Shown here in pieces: positions 1-9,151 of a stretch of DNA of 64,000 bases. The notes below the pieces were generated by a model. The model ran no database searches. It saw only the letters and a program-made list of their open reading frames with translations, and was not told the DNA's origin. This DNA comes from Desulfomonile sp963700305. GTDB lineage: Bacteria; Desulfobacterota; Desulfomonilia; Desulfomonilales; Desulfomonilaceae. Position numbers and translations under genes: made by a program. The stretch's first letter is position 1. Each line of letters begins with the position of its first letter. Location: assembly GCA_963700305.1 (NCBI GenBank), contig CAVOXB010000010.1:172677-236676 (forward strand), read 5' to 3'.

Positions 1-525
1 GCAGGAAAGATAAATGGCCGAAATAGAGAAGAAAAGAAATCCATAATGACAGACCGCGCCCGAAGCCCAAGTCGACGTGTCAAAATGTTGAAAATTAAAT
101 AGAATCATCAATACTGGCAAAACAGCTAGACCGGGTTTTGGACTGCACGACGCGTACAAAACGAAGAACAGAAGAATAATGAAAATATTACCAATCGCTG
201 CCAAAAGAACAAAATCCACACTTCCGAATGCTGAGTCGAATGCAAAAGACATCAGGCGTATGAGCGCTGGCCGATGCTCATTATGAACCGAAAAGAGATT
301 GATCAGCTTTTCTTCAGATGATTCGCATTCAGCACAATTTACTAAGGGATCTAATACAATGTCAAAATCGTCGGATCTCGGGGCATAGGACGTGTTCGTT
401 ACAACTAAGAAGAACCATGGCAATATGAAGCACGTTGCCGCAATCGCCAGCCAAGCCTTTTTCTGAACCTCGCTTCGCGGGGCATTCTGTTGCTCTGGTC
501 CGGAGAGAAAAAGACTAGCTAACAC
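1..525 (-). CDS. Integral membrane protein, partial (3' end beyond window)
   Basis: The minus strand is open from about 525 to the left edge. The translation begins with a hydrophobic N-terminal segment (AIAATCFILPWFFLVV), has a polar loop containing VHNEHRPALIRL, then further hydrophobic stretches (FVLLAAIGNIFIILLFFVLY, AVLPVLMILFNF). A D-rich loop followed by an N/HNEHR motif is typical of large uncharacterised polytopic membrane proteins resembling GT-C glycosyltransferases; that family link is inference. The likely start is GTG at 525, overlapping the end of the upstream FAD oxidoreductase by about 11 bases, which suggests translational coupling. It is the third gene of a minus-strand operon with the radical SAM and amine-oxidase genes. 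The C-terminus is not in the window. Confidence 0.6.
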   Translation of the reverse strand, partial: MLASLFLSGPEQQNAPRSEVQKKAWLAIAATCFILPWFFLVVTNTSYAPRSDDFDIVLDPLVNCAECESSEEKLINLFSVHNEHRPALIRLMSFAFDSAFGSVDFVLLAAIGNIFIILLFFVLYASCSPKPGLAVLPVLMILFNFQHFDTSTWASGAVCHYGFLFFSISAIYLSC

Positions 526-1853
526 AATTTGCCACCATGGCAGACACGTTCTTTCCAAGTATCACGGAAGCGCTAAGTGTCCGATCTTCAGGATAATATT
601 GTGATGAATCGGTAAGGTACAGCCCTTTGACAGGGGTTTCCGTGCCAGGCATGAGGTCTAGAAAATCGACTCCACATACTGCCTGCGCATACAAGTCCCT
701 CGATACCCACCAATTCTTTATCCATGTAGCGTCGAATCGCGGTTGGATAATCTTCAGACCTGCAGCGCAGATTTTGTAGAATTCTTTATCCGAGAAACTC
801 CATTTAGGATCAGTCGAATGAAGATAGAATGGAATGTATGCAAGATGACTTCCGGCGACTTCTGGACGCGCATTCAGGTTTGTCATTTGAACGACCCCGT
901 TGAACACTATTTCAGGATCGTTGACATTCAGCCAAAAGCAATCTGCAACGGGCTCTTGAAGCTCGAAAAGAAGGCAGACGATATTCAAATAATCTATTTT
1001 ACGCAGCCTGCGAAAATAGTCGTAGTTCGAGGAGACGAGCCTCAGAAACGCGGGTATTGGTATTGTTGAGATTATGGCGTCGGCTGACACAAAATCGTCA
1101 TCGTCTAAGATCACGCCGTCTATTCCGCTGTCCGTGATCTTTATTTCTTTCACTGATTTGCTGGTTACGAGCCGGAACGCTGTCCGAAGTGGTGACAGTG
1201 GCCAGAAGTTTCGCGAAAAGGGTGGAGCAACCTTGTTCCAGAAAGCCATAAACGTTTCCTCCAAGCAAACTCACCCTGGATTTGGCAACCCTATGAATGC
1301 GATGCCAAATCCAAGCTGCGGACACTTGTTCATGGAATTTTCCGAATTTTATTCTCAGGAGAGGGTCCCAGATCTCAAAATACACAACAGGGCCGAATTT
1401 CTTGAGTAGCCACTCTTTTGCAGAGATTTTGTCAAGACTGCCCCATTCTTTTTTCAATTGAGACTGGAGTATGCGGATGCCAAATCTCAGTTTCTGCGCG
1501 AAGGGGATTGGAGCGAATCTCATCAAATCAAATGGCGTATTAAAAGGCCACATTTCATTTTGAACAAAGTAGCTTGTTTTACCTTTCTTCCAATGGAGTT
1601 CTTCAGCCAATCCCAATTCGGAAATAAAATTGATCAGCTCATAATCTCCTCGACAGATGAAATGATAATATTTTTCGGTGGGGACCCCACTGACGCTTAT
1701 GGAAGACGCAAGCCCGCCAATCTCGTCAGACGACTCGATTACAGTCACTTGAAGCCCTGACTTAAGCAAATGATAAGCAGCGGTCAGCCCTGTAATGCCT
1801 GCTCCCACTATGAGAATTTGTTTTGTCATGTGCTTGCCAACCGTATTTTGCAT
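515..1853 (-). pseudogene. FAD-dependent amine oxidase/protoporphyrinogen oxidase-like protein, frameshifted
   Basis: The N-terminal block (1853 to about 1200) starts with a Rossmann FAD-binding motif, ILIVGAGITGLTAAYHLLKSG, followed by the ESSDEIGGLASS segment typical of amine oxidase/PPOX-like flavoproteins. The C-terminal block (about 1264 to 515) continues in another frame and ends with a conserved GLYLTDSSQYYPEDRTLSASV segment. The frames join near 1190-1210, so one base is gained or lost. Full length would be about 445 residues, normal for the family. ATG at 1853 overlaps the stop of the upstream radical SAM gene (TGATG), a coupled start better supported than the TTG three bases earlier. 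Such proteins next to radical SAM and GT-like membrane proteins often act on lipid or glycan precursors; the substrate is unknown. The frameshift could be real or a sequencing indel. Confidence 0.8.
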
Positions 1854-3244
1854 CAAAACAAATAGTCTTTGGTTCGCTTGAGAATTGATATGAGCTGAAA
1901 CCAGCTCCTGATCTCGCCCAGCATCTTGAAGAGAATTTTTGGCCGTAAATGAAACTCCAAGAAAGCCCTCCGCTGGAAAGATTTTAGTTCAGCCCTTGTC
2001 ATTCCTGTGGGCGCATACGGCACCTTTGAATAACAAAGATCACTCCAGTCAGGCGCCTGTATTTCACCGGATTCCAAGAGCTTGCGTGTGGCTTCAGTCC
2101 CGGGAAGCGGAAGGAAATTGCTGAAATGGGCCCTCTTGATTGGGAGACTCTTCGCAAATCTTAATGTCATTCGCAAGTCTTCTTTTGTCTCTCCGGGAAA
2201 TCCCACGATGAAGAAGCCGCTCGGTTCCAAGCCGCTATTGTTTATCAAGTCCAATTTTTCGCGGATTGTCTCCAGTTTCAATTTCTTGTTCATAAGGTCT
2301 AGAATTCGTTGGGAACCGGATTCAATTCCCACTGTGAAGGCATAAGCTCCCGTCTTTTTCATGGCATTCAGCATTTCTGCATCAATGGTGTTCAGGCGCA
2401 GGCCATTGGGAAACGTGTAGTTGATATTCCAATTCTTACTGTCAAGTATTCTACAGAATTCCATAACTCTGGCTTTGGAAGCGTTGAACATATCATCCAC
2501 AAAATGAAACTCTCTTACACCGTAGTGTGTGTATAGCATTTCCATTTCAGAAAACAGGTGATCAAGGCTTCGAAAACGCAGCTTTTTGCCCATGTTCACC
2601 GGCGAACCGCAGAACGCACAAGAATAATTGCATCCCCTGGATGAAGCAATCGGAGCAATAGGAAATTGACGATAAAAAGCGCCTTGAGGAGCATCCGGAT
2701 ACGTGTGAGGCGGCATCAGGTCCCAGGCGGGCATTCCCAAAGAGTCCAGGTCCTCTATAAGCTCCCTTTCATTTGGCGTGATTCCGTCAGGGGTCCTTCG
2801 GATAAGGCCGGGAATCTCATCGAAGTGAATCTGCTGACCTCCGAGCAATCGTCGAATGAGAAGAGGAAGACTGACCTCGCCCTCTCCGACAATCGCGTAG
2901 TCGAGTCCAGGAAGGTCTTCCAGCGCTTGCGATCCTGTAGCTGAAATGTGCGGACCGCCGGCAACGATTATTGACTGGGGAAACAAGTCTCTTGTCATGT
3001 CAATGCTGCGCTTTACCGACAAAAAATCCGAAGAGAAAACCTGAAAACCCACAACGTGGGGCCTGAGTTCCTTCAGACGATTCTTTAGTTGAGTAAAATC
3101 AAGAGCTTCTTTCACGCAATCCAATATGATTATGTCGTCAAACCCTGCTGAACGCAGCGCAGTAGCTAGATACCCGAGACCCAGAGGAGGGACTACATAG
3201 TGCGAATCACTGATTGGAACAACAAGCAAAATTCGGTTGGACAT
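1853..3244 (-). CDS. B12-binding-domain radical SAM protein
   Basis: The 463-residue product has an N-terminal cobalamin-binding-like domain (about 1-135; VVPPLGLGYLATALRSAGF and AIVGEGEVSLPLLIRRL). A radical SAM domain follows, with the 4Fe-4S motif in SSRGCNYSCAFCG (CxxxCxxC, about residue 203) and a later TVGIESGSQRILDLMNK segment. This is the BchE/HpnP/HpnJ-like architecture of anaerobic methyltransferases and cyclases. No in-frame defect is seen and the length is typical. It is the first gene of a three-gene minus-strand operon; its TGA overlaps the ATG of the FAD oxidoreductase. The substrate cannot be told from sequence. Confidence 0.9.
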   Translation of the reverse strand: MSNRILLVVPISDSHYVVPPLGLGYLATALRSAGFDDIIILDCVKEALDFTQLKNRLKELRPHVVGFQVFSSDFLSVKRSIDMTRDLFPQSIIVAGGPHISATGSQALEDLPGLDYAIVGEGEVSLPLLIRRLLGGQQIHFDEIPGLIRRTPDGITPNERELIEDLDSLGMPAWDLMPPHTYPDAPQGAFYRQFPIAPIASSRGCNYSCAFCGSPVNMGKKLRFRSLDHLFSEMEMLYTHYGVREFHFVDDMFNASKARVMEFCRILDSKNWNINYTFPNGLRLNTIDAEMLNAMKKTGAYAFTVGIESGSQRILDLMNKKLKLETIREKLDLINNSGLEPSGFFIVGFPGETKEDLRMTLRFAKSLPIKRAHFSNFLPLPGTEATRKLLESGEIQAPDWSDLCYSKVPYAPTGMTRAELKSFQRRAFLEFHLRPKILFKMLGEIRSWFQLISILKRTKDYLF

Positions 3245-3370
3245 ATCTTCTTTCTCGATTGATCACCGTTATCCTCGACAACAATGATCAAAAAACTAAG
3301 CAGCGGGCCATCTGAGTGTGAAACTGGGAGATCATTCAGTCGGGATTTCTGAGATCAGCACGTTAGATTC

Positions 3371-3400
3371 ACTATAATCCAAAGGCGTCTTATAATTCAA
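3371..3400 (-). promoter_or_regulatory. Candidate sigma70 promoter for the radical SAM operon
   Basis: On the minus strand, TTGAAT (3400-3395) and TATAGT (3376-3371) are separated by 18 bases, about 125 bases upstream of the ATG at 3244. Spacing and boxes fit a sigma70-type promoter, but this is by eye only. Confidence 0.3.
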
Positions 3401-4316
3401 TCCGCCAAGCCGCGCCGAAAACTGGTGAGGCCATGCAAACACAAGAATCGCGGAAAACAGTGATTACACATCAAGTAATCGGAATGCCCATGTTTCTGCA
3501 TTGCCAGCGATTTCTGCTTCATTCTCGGATCGACAATATGATACTGTTGTAGGCCTGCAATCAGTCATTTGTGCGGAGCGCACACATGCCTGCAAAGAAA
3601 GACCTGCTCATACTCGGGGACTACACAACCGACATCTTTCTCTCTGCTAAGAAATGGCGGGAAAAGTCTCTATATATCAGGGAGGCACCTCGCAATGATT
3701 ATTCGTTTGATATTGTCAAAGTGCCAGGCTGGGCTGGGGCCCTTGTTGCATACTTGGCGAAAGATCGTCATAACTTCCATTCCGCACCTCCGTGAGGCCC
3801 GTTGCGAGCTATTTTCCCGATTGCTTCAAGTGCCTGATTCTGCTATAATTCATGACCTCTGGCACCCAGAGAACTGTATCCAGACAGAGTTTCTCGATTT
3901 AGGGAGCGGGGGGATCAAGGATGTCAGACACAGCTACTACCTTCACCAACATGGAACCGGCGACGGTCATCGCAAGAGGAATGTTACTCAACAATATCAT
4001 TTGGTTATCCAAGACCGAAAATACGGTAATTCGGCCTCGAAAAGGTGCGGAACGTCAGCACCAATGTAAACCACATTTCGCTCTGTTTGTCGCGTGATCT
4101 CTGCACTGACATCCCAAAAGAAATTGTGCCTGCCGTAACCTTAAGCCAAACACGGCGTTACCTGCGGCAAACGCATCCGTCAAAGCGTTTCTACCCAGCA
4201 AGCGACACCCGGGAGAACACGGAACCCTTGCTCCACGGTTTTTTTGGGAAGTTACAAATCTTCTTTGGTTTGCGACTTTGAAGTCGGTGAGCATTAATAC
4301 CGGCTCGGAGGCAAAA
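3401..4316 (+). other. Region without a convincing gene; short open frames only
   Basis: An open frame from ATG 3586 to 3795 (KKDLLILGDYTTDIFLSAKK) could be the remnant of a larger gene. A second short frame from 3921 follows a GGGGGGATCAAGG-like ribosome site (start MSDTATTFTNMEPATVIARG) and ends after about 58 codons. Neither resembles a family I can name. The region looks degraded and probably includes the promoter for the antiporter at 4317. Confidence 0.3.
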
Positions 4317-5468
4317 GTGGAAAATACTCTGTTCACAGCTATGATTTGGATTGCTATGGCGCTCCTCGCCAGCATGATTTCCATTCGCACTGCGATTTCC
4401 GTGGCCCTTGTGGAAATCTGCGTTGGCGTGGTGGCAGGCAATTATCTGGGGTTAAATCCCAATGTTGAGTGGATTTCGTTCCTTGCGGGCTTCGGAAGTA
4501 TCCTGCTGACCTTTTTGGCAGGGGCGGAAATCGAGCCCGAGGTGATCCGAAAGTACGGAGTGGAAAGCATAACAATCGGATTTGTAAGCTTTTTGTTTCC
4601 GTTTTTGGGAGCGATGGCCTACGCGTACTATATAGCGAATTGGGAGGCCGATGCAGCCAAGATTTGCGGTATAGCCCTTTCCACTACTTCTGTCGCCGTG
4701 GTTTACTCGGTAATGGTTGAGACAGGACTCAACCGGCAAGATCTGGGGAAGCTCATTCTGGCCGCTTGCTTTGTAACTGACTTGGGGACCGTAGTAGCTC
4801 TTGGCATTATGTTTGCCAATTACAACATATGGTTGGCGGTGTTCGGAGCGGTAACCGTAGTGGTGGTCGCTGTGACTCCAAGTTTCTCGCGAAGGTTCTT
4901 CCGGGTATTCGGCGGACACGTCAGCGAACCTGAAATTAAGCTGCTCTTCTTTATCCTCGTAGGATTGGGCTGGTTGGCTGCGCATTCAAATAGTGAAGCG
5001 GTCTTACCTGCTTACCTATTGGGAGTGTCAGTGGCCGGCCTTTTCAAGGAAAACCAACAGATGGTCCGTCATCTTCGCACCGCGACTTTCGCTCTGCTGA
5101 CCCCGTTCTACTTTTTGAAGGCAGGAGCAATTGTCTCCATCCCTGCAATCGTGGCGGGTTTCGCTTTGATTTCCGTACTGCTTTTCGTAAAGGTCGCAGC
5201 GAAGTTTCTGGGGGTTTATCCCTTGACTGCTGTTTTCCGTTTTTCTCCCAGGATTGGCATGTACACCACGCTACTGATGAGCACCGGCCTTACTTTTGGC
5301 AGCATTTCCGCTTTGTTTGGATACACTCGTGGCATCATCACTCAGGAGCAGTATACAATATTGGTCACTGTAGTAATCGGCAGCGCAGTTGTCCCCACAT
5401 TGATTGCTCAATGGTTTTTTCGACCCAGGCGTGAGGACCTGGACGTAGCAGAATGGCAGAAGAAATGA
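4317..5468 (+). CDS. CPA2-type monovalent cation:proton antiporter
   Basis: A polytopic membrane protein of about 383 residues with roughly 11-12 hydrophobic segments (for example FTAMIWIAMALLASMISI and AGFGSILLTFLAGAEIEP). The FLAGAEIEPEVIR and ALSTTSVAVVYSVMVETGL stretches resemble the Kef/NapA Na+/H+ exchanger domain, where conserved acidic residues in the membrane carry ion exchange. I place the start at GTG 4317 because GGAGG lies five bases upstream (4307-4311); the longer frame from TTG 4278 has no such site. A universal stress protein follows 27 bases downstream in the same orientation, a common pairing, so the two are likely co-transcribed and linked to ion or pH homeostasis. There is no RCK/TrkA domain. 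Confidence 0.85.
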   Translation: MENTLFTAMIWIAMALLASMISIRTAISVALVEICVGVVAGNYLGLNPNVEWISFLAGFGSILLTFLAGAEIEPEVIRKYGVESITIGFVSFLFPFLGAMAYAYYIANWEADAAKICGIALSTTSVAVVYSVMVETGLNRQDLGKLILAACFVTDLGTVVALGIMFANYNIWLAVFGAVTVVVVAVTPSFSRRFFRVFGGHVSEPEIKLLFFILVGLGWLAAHSNSEAVLPAYLLGVSVAGLFKENQQMVRHLRTATFALLTPFYFLKAGAIVSIPAIVAGFALISVLLFVKVAAKFLGVYPLTAVFRFSPRIGMYTTLLMSTGLTFGSISALFGYTRGIITQEQYTILVTVVIGSAVVPTLIAQWFFRPRREDLDVAEWQKK

Positions 5469-5495
5469 TCAGGTTCCCTTTTCAGGAGGCAAGCA

Positions 5496-5918
5496 ATGTT
5501 CAAGAAAATACTGGTGGCATTTGACGGGTCGGAGGGCTCTCGCAGAGCCCTGGAAAGAGCAGTAAAGATGGCCTTTTCCTTTGAGGCTGAACTACACTCG
5601 ATTTCTGTAGAAGTGGATTTGCCTCATTATGTGGCCACGGTGGGAGAATTTGAAGAGGTTAAGAGACAAAAGGACGCCTACTTTGAGGAACTCACTCGCG
5701 AGGCCGTGGAATTCGCCCGATCAGAAGGGGTGAAATTGTTTCCGCACGTGCTTGCGGGTCACGCAGTGGATACTATTTGCGGCCTTTGTAAAGACGGCAG
5801 CTTCGATCTCATAGTCGTAGGTTTTACAGGGCACAGCCGAATCTACGAACGGATCTGGGGAGGGACCTCCCGAAATATCGCGCGCTTTGCTCCCTGCGCT
5901 GTTCTGATCGTAAAATAA
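5496..5918 (+). CDS. Universal stress protein, UspA family
   Basis: A 140-residue single-domain Usp. It opens with the usual FKKILVAFDGSEGSRRALERA beta strand and Asp-containing loop, and ends with the nucleotide-binding signature VVGFTGHSRIYERIWGG then TSRNIARFAPCAVLIVK (G-x2-G-x9-G-S/T type). The ATP-binding type is therefore expected. A clear AGGAGG lies seven bases before the ATG. The location directly behind the antiporter gene suggests it modulates or is co-induced with that transporter; this is inference. Confidence 0.9.
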   Translation: MFKKILVAFDGSEGSRRALERAVKMAFSFEAELHSISVEVDLPHYVATVGEFEEVKRQKDAYFEELTREAVEFARSEGVKLFPHVLAGHAVDTICGLCKDGSFDLIVVGFTGHSRIYERIWGGTSRNIARFAPCAVLIVK

Positions 5919-6109
5919 CCCGACTTTCGGAGCGCTCCCCATGACATGTTGTGGCACCTTTTTCACGCGAATAAATGAATGATCACAGAGCGAATGCGGA
6001 TTGTTTTGACTTACCCAGGAGGAGACTGTAGACTTCATTGAAACGCCCTTCAACAAGTGATTCCTGGTCAGGATTCTCCCCGCAAACCTGGTCTCGGTGG
6101 AACGAAAAA

Positions 6110-6697
6110 ATGGCGGAATCGGGAAATACAAATACAGAATTGTCACCGGAAGAAGCCCAGGCAAAGGGATTGTATTTCCATGATGGTAGATGGATAACGC
6201 ACGCGGAGGCCAAAGACCTTCTGGACAAGTATCATGTTGCAAAAGACGTGCGCCGTCTTGCGAATTATTATTACATATTGGTCGGGTGCGTGGGCATTGC
6301 TATTTGTCTTATTCTGACTTATCTGGCGTTCGCAAGAAATAATGCGCCTGCGCCCGAGGAATTACTTAAGCTCTCAATTTTCGGTATCGTTTGGGGCGTT
6401 GCGATTTGTGTGGGGATCGGACTCAAGGGATTCAAGCCATGGGCCAGGCGTTTAGGGCTCGTGTTTTACCCCGGTTCAATGGGCCTCCTATTCTTGGCCG
6501 CTCTCATTACTGGTCGACTGGAAGGGCAGATCCTGGCAGCACTTGCTCTGGCTGTGCCTTTGGCAATTTCCTTCGGAGTGCTTTCTTATTTAACACTTTA
6601 TGGAGAAGGAGCAGAAAAGGTTTTCGATCAATTGGGAAAAGGTCCGACCATCAGTCACAGTGACGCTTCCCCCTCGAACTCGGTGTCCAATCATTAA
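6110..6697 (+). CDS. Small four-helix membrane protein, unknown function
   Basis: The first 65 or so residues are polar (SPEEAQAKGLYFHDGRWITH); about four hydrophobic segments follow (ILVGCVGIAICLILTYLAF; LSIFGIVWGVAICVGIGL; LGLVFYPGSMGLLFLAALI; ILAALALAVPLAISFGVLSY), then a short polar tail. I recognise no family. The start is uncertain: ATG 6110 is used, but the frame is open back to TTG 6038, which lies 13 bases after GGAGGAG (6018-6024). It is convergent with the DUF167 gene, with five bases between stops and no room for a terminator. Confidence 0.6.
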   Translation: MAESGNTNTELSPEEAQAKGLYFHDGRWITHAEAKDLLDKYHVAKDVRRLANYYYILVGCVGIAICLILTYLAFARNNAPAPEELLKLSIFGIVWGVAICVGIGLKGFKPWARRLGLVFYPGSMGLLFLAALITGRLEGQILAALALAVPLAISFGVLSYLTLYGEGAEKVFDQLGKGPTISHSDASPSNSVSNH

Positions 6698-6702
6698 TAG
6701 TG

Positions 6703-7002
6703 TTATTCTGGTTTTATTTTTTCAAGGACAGACTCCTTGTCTGTACCCTGTAGAAGCAGAATCTTTTCTTTTGAGGATTTTCCTTGAATAATCGTAACTG
6801 CGGATTGTGACGTTCCTAATCTCTTCGCAATAAACTTCACCAATTCTTTGTTAGCCTTGCCTTCAATCGGGGAAGCTGTAAGCCGCACTATAATTCGACC
6901 CCCGGAATCAACGTCAATCGAATTTCTGGAGGAGTTGGGGACAACCTTAACGGTTAAGGTGACTCCCTCCGGATGGTCTCTTATGAACGATCCGGGATTC
7001 AT
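6703..7002 (-). CDS. DUF167 (YggU-family) protein
   Basis: A 99-residue protein containing the characteristic TVKVVPNSSRNSI and TASPIEGKANKELVKFIAKR motifs, then SAVTIIQGKSSKEKILLL. These define the small alpha/beta DUF167/YggU fold, found in bacteria and archaea and of unsettled biochemical role. Full length and intact. It lies 48 bases downstream of the yggT-like gene on the same strand; the YggT-YggU pair is widely conserved, often near proC and divIVA, so this call is firm although the function is not. Confidence 0.92.
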   Translation of the reverse strand: MNPGSFIRDHPEGVTLTVKVVPNSSRNSIDVDSGGRIIVRLTASPIEGKANKELVKFIAKRLGTSQSAVTIIQGKSSKEKILLLQGTDKESVLEKIKPE

Positions 7003-7050
7003 GGCAGATTAGGACAACGCGAGGCGATGCGGATACCGTCAGGTGACGAA

Positions 7051-7353
7051 CTACTGGCCAACACTGATCGCTATCTGTTGAAGAGTCCTTATCAGGAATT
7101 GACGCAGAAATAGAATCATCAGCAACACAATTATTGGAGAAAAGTCAATCCCCACCGCAGGAATCGGTAGCACTCTACGAACAGCGCTGAACACAGGCTC
7201 AGTAACGCTATAAAGAAATCTGACGATTGGATTGTATGGATCAGGGTTAACCCATGATATCAAGGCAGAGATAATGATGATATACATATAGATTTCAAGC
7301 ACTATATCAAGAACGCCTGCTATGGCGTTAATAAAATTTGCAAACACAAACAT
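7051..7353 (-). CDS. YggT family membrane protein
   Basis: About 100 residues with two hydrophobic halves. The first ends in the family signature SALISWVNPDPYNPIVRFLY and the second holds VTEPVFSAVRRVLP plus a C-terminal membrane helix (IIVLLMILFLRQFLI). YggT proteins are small inner-membrane proteins linked to osmotic stress and, in some bacteria, to the division machinery. ATG 7353 is preferred over the upstream in-frame TTG 7368, because AGGA sits about eight bases before it. It is the first gene of a two-gene unit with DUF167. Confidence 0.9.
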   Translation of the reverse strand: MFVFANFINAIAGVLDIVLEIYMYIIIISALISWVNPDPYNPIVRFLYSVTEPVFSAVRRVLPIPAVGIDFSPIIVLLMILFLRQFLIRTLQQIAISVGQ

Positions 7354-7933
7354 ATGAATTCCTGTCAAGGAAAATGATGAATTCGTTTTTCTGCACGTAC
7401 TGCATCGAATACACAGTCGCCGCGCATCTTAAGTGCTCATTAATCCCCTGCAACATTACAGGCTTTTGCCCACGAATCTGAAACTACCAATTTCGCGAAA
7501 ATATGTCAATGATAGAGGTAATTCGAAAGTGACTCCCTTGCAATGAGTCACGGTGTACGGCCCATTACGGACGAACCTTTCTAATCAAGCAGCAATCGTC
7601 AGCTTTGAGGCCATCATCGAACCGCCTCCTTCTGATTCACCCCTTTGAGACGAAACAGTTCGAAATCTCTGGCGCCGCGACCATTATCCAACTCCCCGCA
7701 TAACGAGGCACGGTGGGGATGTCTGTAAGTTGTTGCGAAATTCCGCAATACCGTTTATTAAGTCAAGTGCTACTATCTTGGTAGAGACTACGAAACACAG
7801 ACCGACATAGAAAATCCCGGTCGGGTGCTTGCCGCAAACTACGAGTCCGGTCGCATCCCTTTTGTAATCATGGGATCAGCCTATCGGATGTCGATGCCCC
7901 ATAGCGCACACGCCTGCACGGCCTCTTTGTACT
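7354..7933. other. Intergenic region with one small inverted repeat
   Basis: No gene is supported. At 7529-7551 GTGACTC and GAGTCAC form an inverted repeat with a nine-base spacer, a possible operator. The region must contain the divergent promoters for yggT and for the efflux operon, but I could not pick clear boxes. Confidence 0.4.
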
Positions 7934-9151
7934 ATGGATACACCTAACATGGAAATCAGGTCTCGTGGGCCAATCATTTCGACAGCGTGTTTTGGACATA
8001 GGGCGTTACTGGTGTGCTTCATGATCCTGACTTTGACTGCGTGCGGTAAGCCCCAAGAAGAAGCGAAAAACAGTCTCCCACCGATTCCGGTTCAAATTGC
8101 CGAAGTGGTCCAGAAGGACGTCCCGTTATTTCTTGAGGGCATAGGGAATGCCGCGGCATATAACACTGTGGATCTAAAGTCTCGCGTCACGGGTGAACTG
8201 ATTAAGGCCTTTTTCAAGGCAGGTGATCCGGTAAAAGAAAACCAGGAGCTTTTCACGATCGATCCGGAGCCTTTTCAGGCCAAACTCCGCGAGAGTGAGG
8301 CAAAGCTCAAGCAAGCCAAGGTCCAGTATGAGCAGGCAAAAAGGGAATTCCTGCGCTTCAAAACGCTACACAGTGAAAAGGCCGTCAGCCAGGAGCAGTT
8401 GGAAACAAAAGAAGTGGACATGTATTCCAAGCTATATCACACGGAATTGTGCCAGGCGGAGCTCGATACCGCCACGCTGAACCTGGGTTATTGTTTCATT
8501 CGTGCTCCGCTGGATGGTCAATGTGGAGAAATCTACATTGACAACTTCAACATAGTGAATGCGAATCAGGATAAGCTGGTCACCATAAAACAGATCAAAC
8601 CCATTAAGGTCAAATTCTCGGTTCCCGGCAAATTCCGAGATCAGCTGCAGAGATACAGCTCCGGCGATTCGATGGAGATCGAGGTCTTCATCCCCGGCAG
8701 CGACAAACCGGAAATCGGCTCACTAACAATGGTAGATAATATTGTTAACCCTAAGACCGGGATGATTGGCCTGGAAGGGGTTTTTCCCAATCCGGAATCA
8801 CGACTGTGGCCGGGAGTGTTCGTGCGGGTGCGAGTCAAGCTCACAGTGACTCTTGATGCACTCTTGATACCTGAGCGTGCTATCAACCAGGGGCCTGAAG
8901 GACAATACGTTTGGGTAGTGAATCAGGATCAGACCGTCGCTATTCGTCCCATCAAACTTGATCGGAGAGAAGGCGAGATGGGAATACTCTCCGAGGGTTT
9001 GAAACCCGGCGAAAAAGTAATCACTGATGGACAACTGATGTTGAGCCCCGGCGCTAAAGTTGTTCCTCGAGGCGGTCCACCGCAAAAGAAGACCGAAAGA
9101 CCTGATCAAGGCCAGGAAAAGAATTTCCAGGACCATGGCAAAGGATCATGA
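7934..9151 (+). CDS. RND efflux periplasmic adaptor (membrane fusion) lipoprotein
   Basis: A 405-residue HlyD/AcrA-like adaptor. An N-terminal signal ends in a lipobox-like ILTLTACGK (Cys about residue 37), predicting an inner-membrane lipoprotein. Next come the biotinyl-lipoyl half-motif (VDLKSRVTGELIKAFFKAGD), a coiled-coil hairpin (about 110-180; QAKLRESEAKLKQAKVQYEQ), the second lipoyl half (LGYCFIRAPLDGQCGEIYID), then beta-barrel and membrane-proximal domains. It would bridge the RND pump to an outer-membrane channel; no TolC-like gene follows. Its stop overlaps the pump start by four bases (ATGA), so they are coupled. ATG 7949 is an alternative start. Confidence 0.92.
   Translation: MDTPNMEIRSRGPIISTACFGHRALLVCFMILTLTACGKPQEEAKNSLPPIPVQIAEVVQKDVPLFLEGIGNAAAYNTVDLKSRVTGELIKAFFKAGDPVKENQELFTIDPEPFQAKLRESEAKLKQAKVQYEQAKREFLRFKTLHSEKAVSQEQLETKEVDMYSKLYHTELCQAELDTATLNLGYCFIRAPLDGQCGEIYIDNFNIVNANQDKLVTIKQIKPIKVKFSVPGKFRDQLQRYSSGDSMEIEVFIPGSDKPEIGSLTMVDNIVNPKTGMIGLEGVFPNPESRLWPGVFVRVRVKLTVTLDALLIPERAINQGPEGQYVWVVNQDQTVAIRPIKLDRREGEMGILSEGLKPGEKVITDGQLMLSPGAKVVPRGGPPQKKTERPDQGQEKNFQDHGKGS

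Noticed and set aside
3571..3795. Possible PfkB-type sugar kinase start (DLLILGDYTTDIFLS)
   Set aside because: Only a short resemblance; no further kinase motif in any frame to 4.3 kb.
4452..4985. 177-codon minus-strand frame
   Set aside because: Antisense of the antiporter gene, whose plus-strand reading is clearly a membrane protein.
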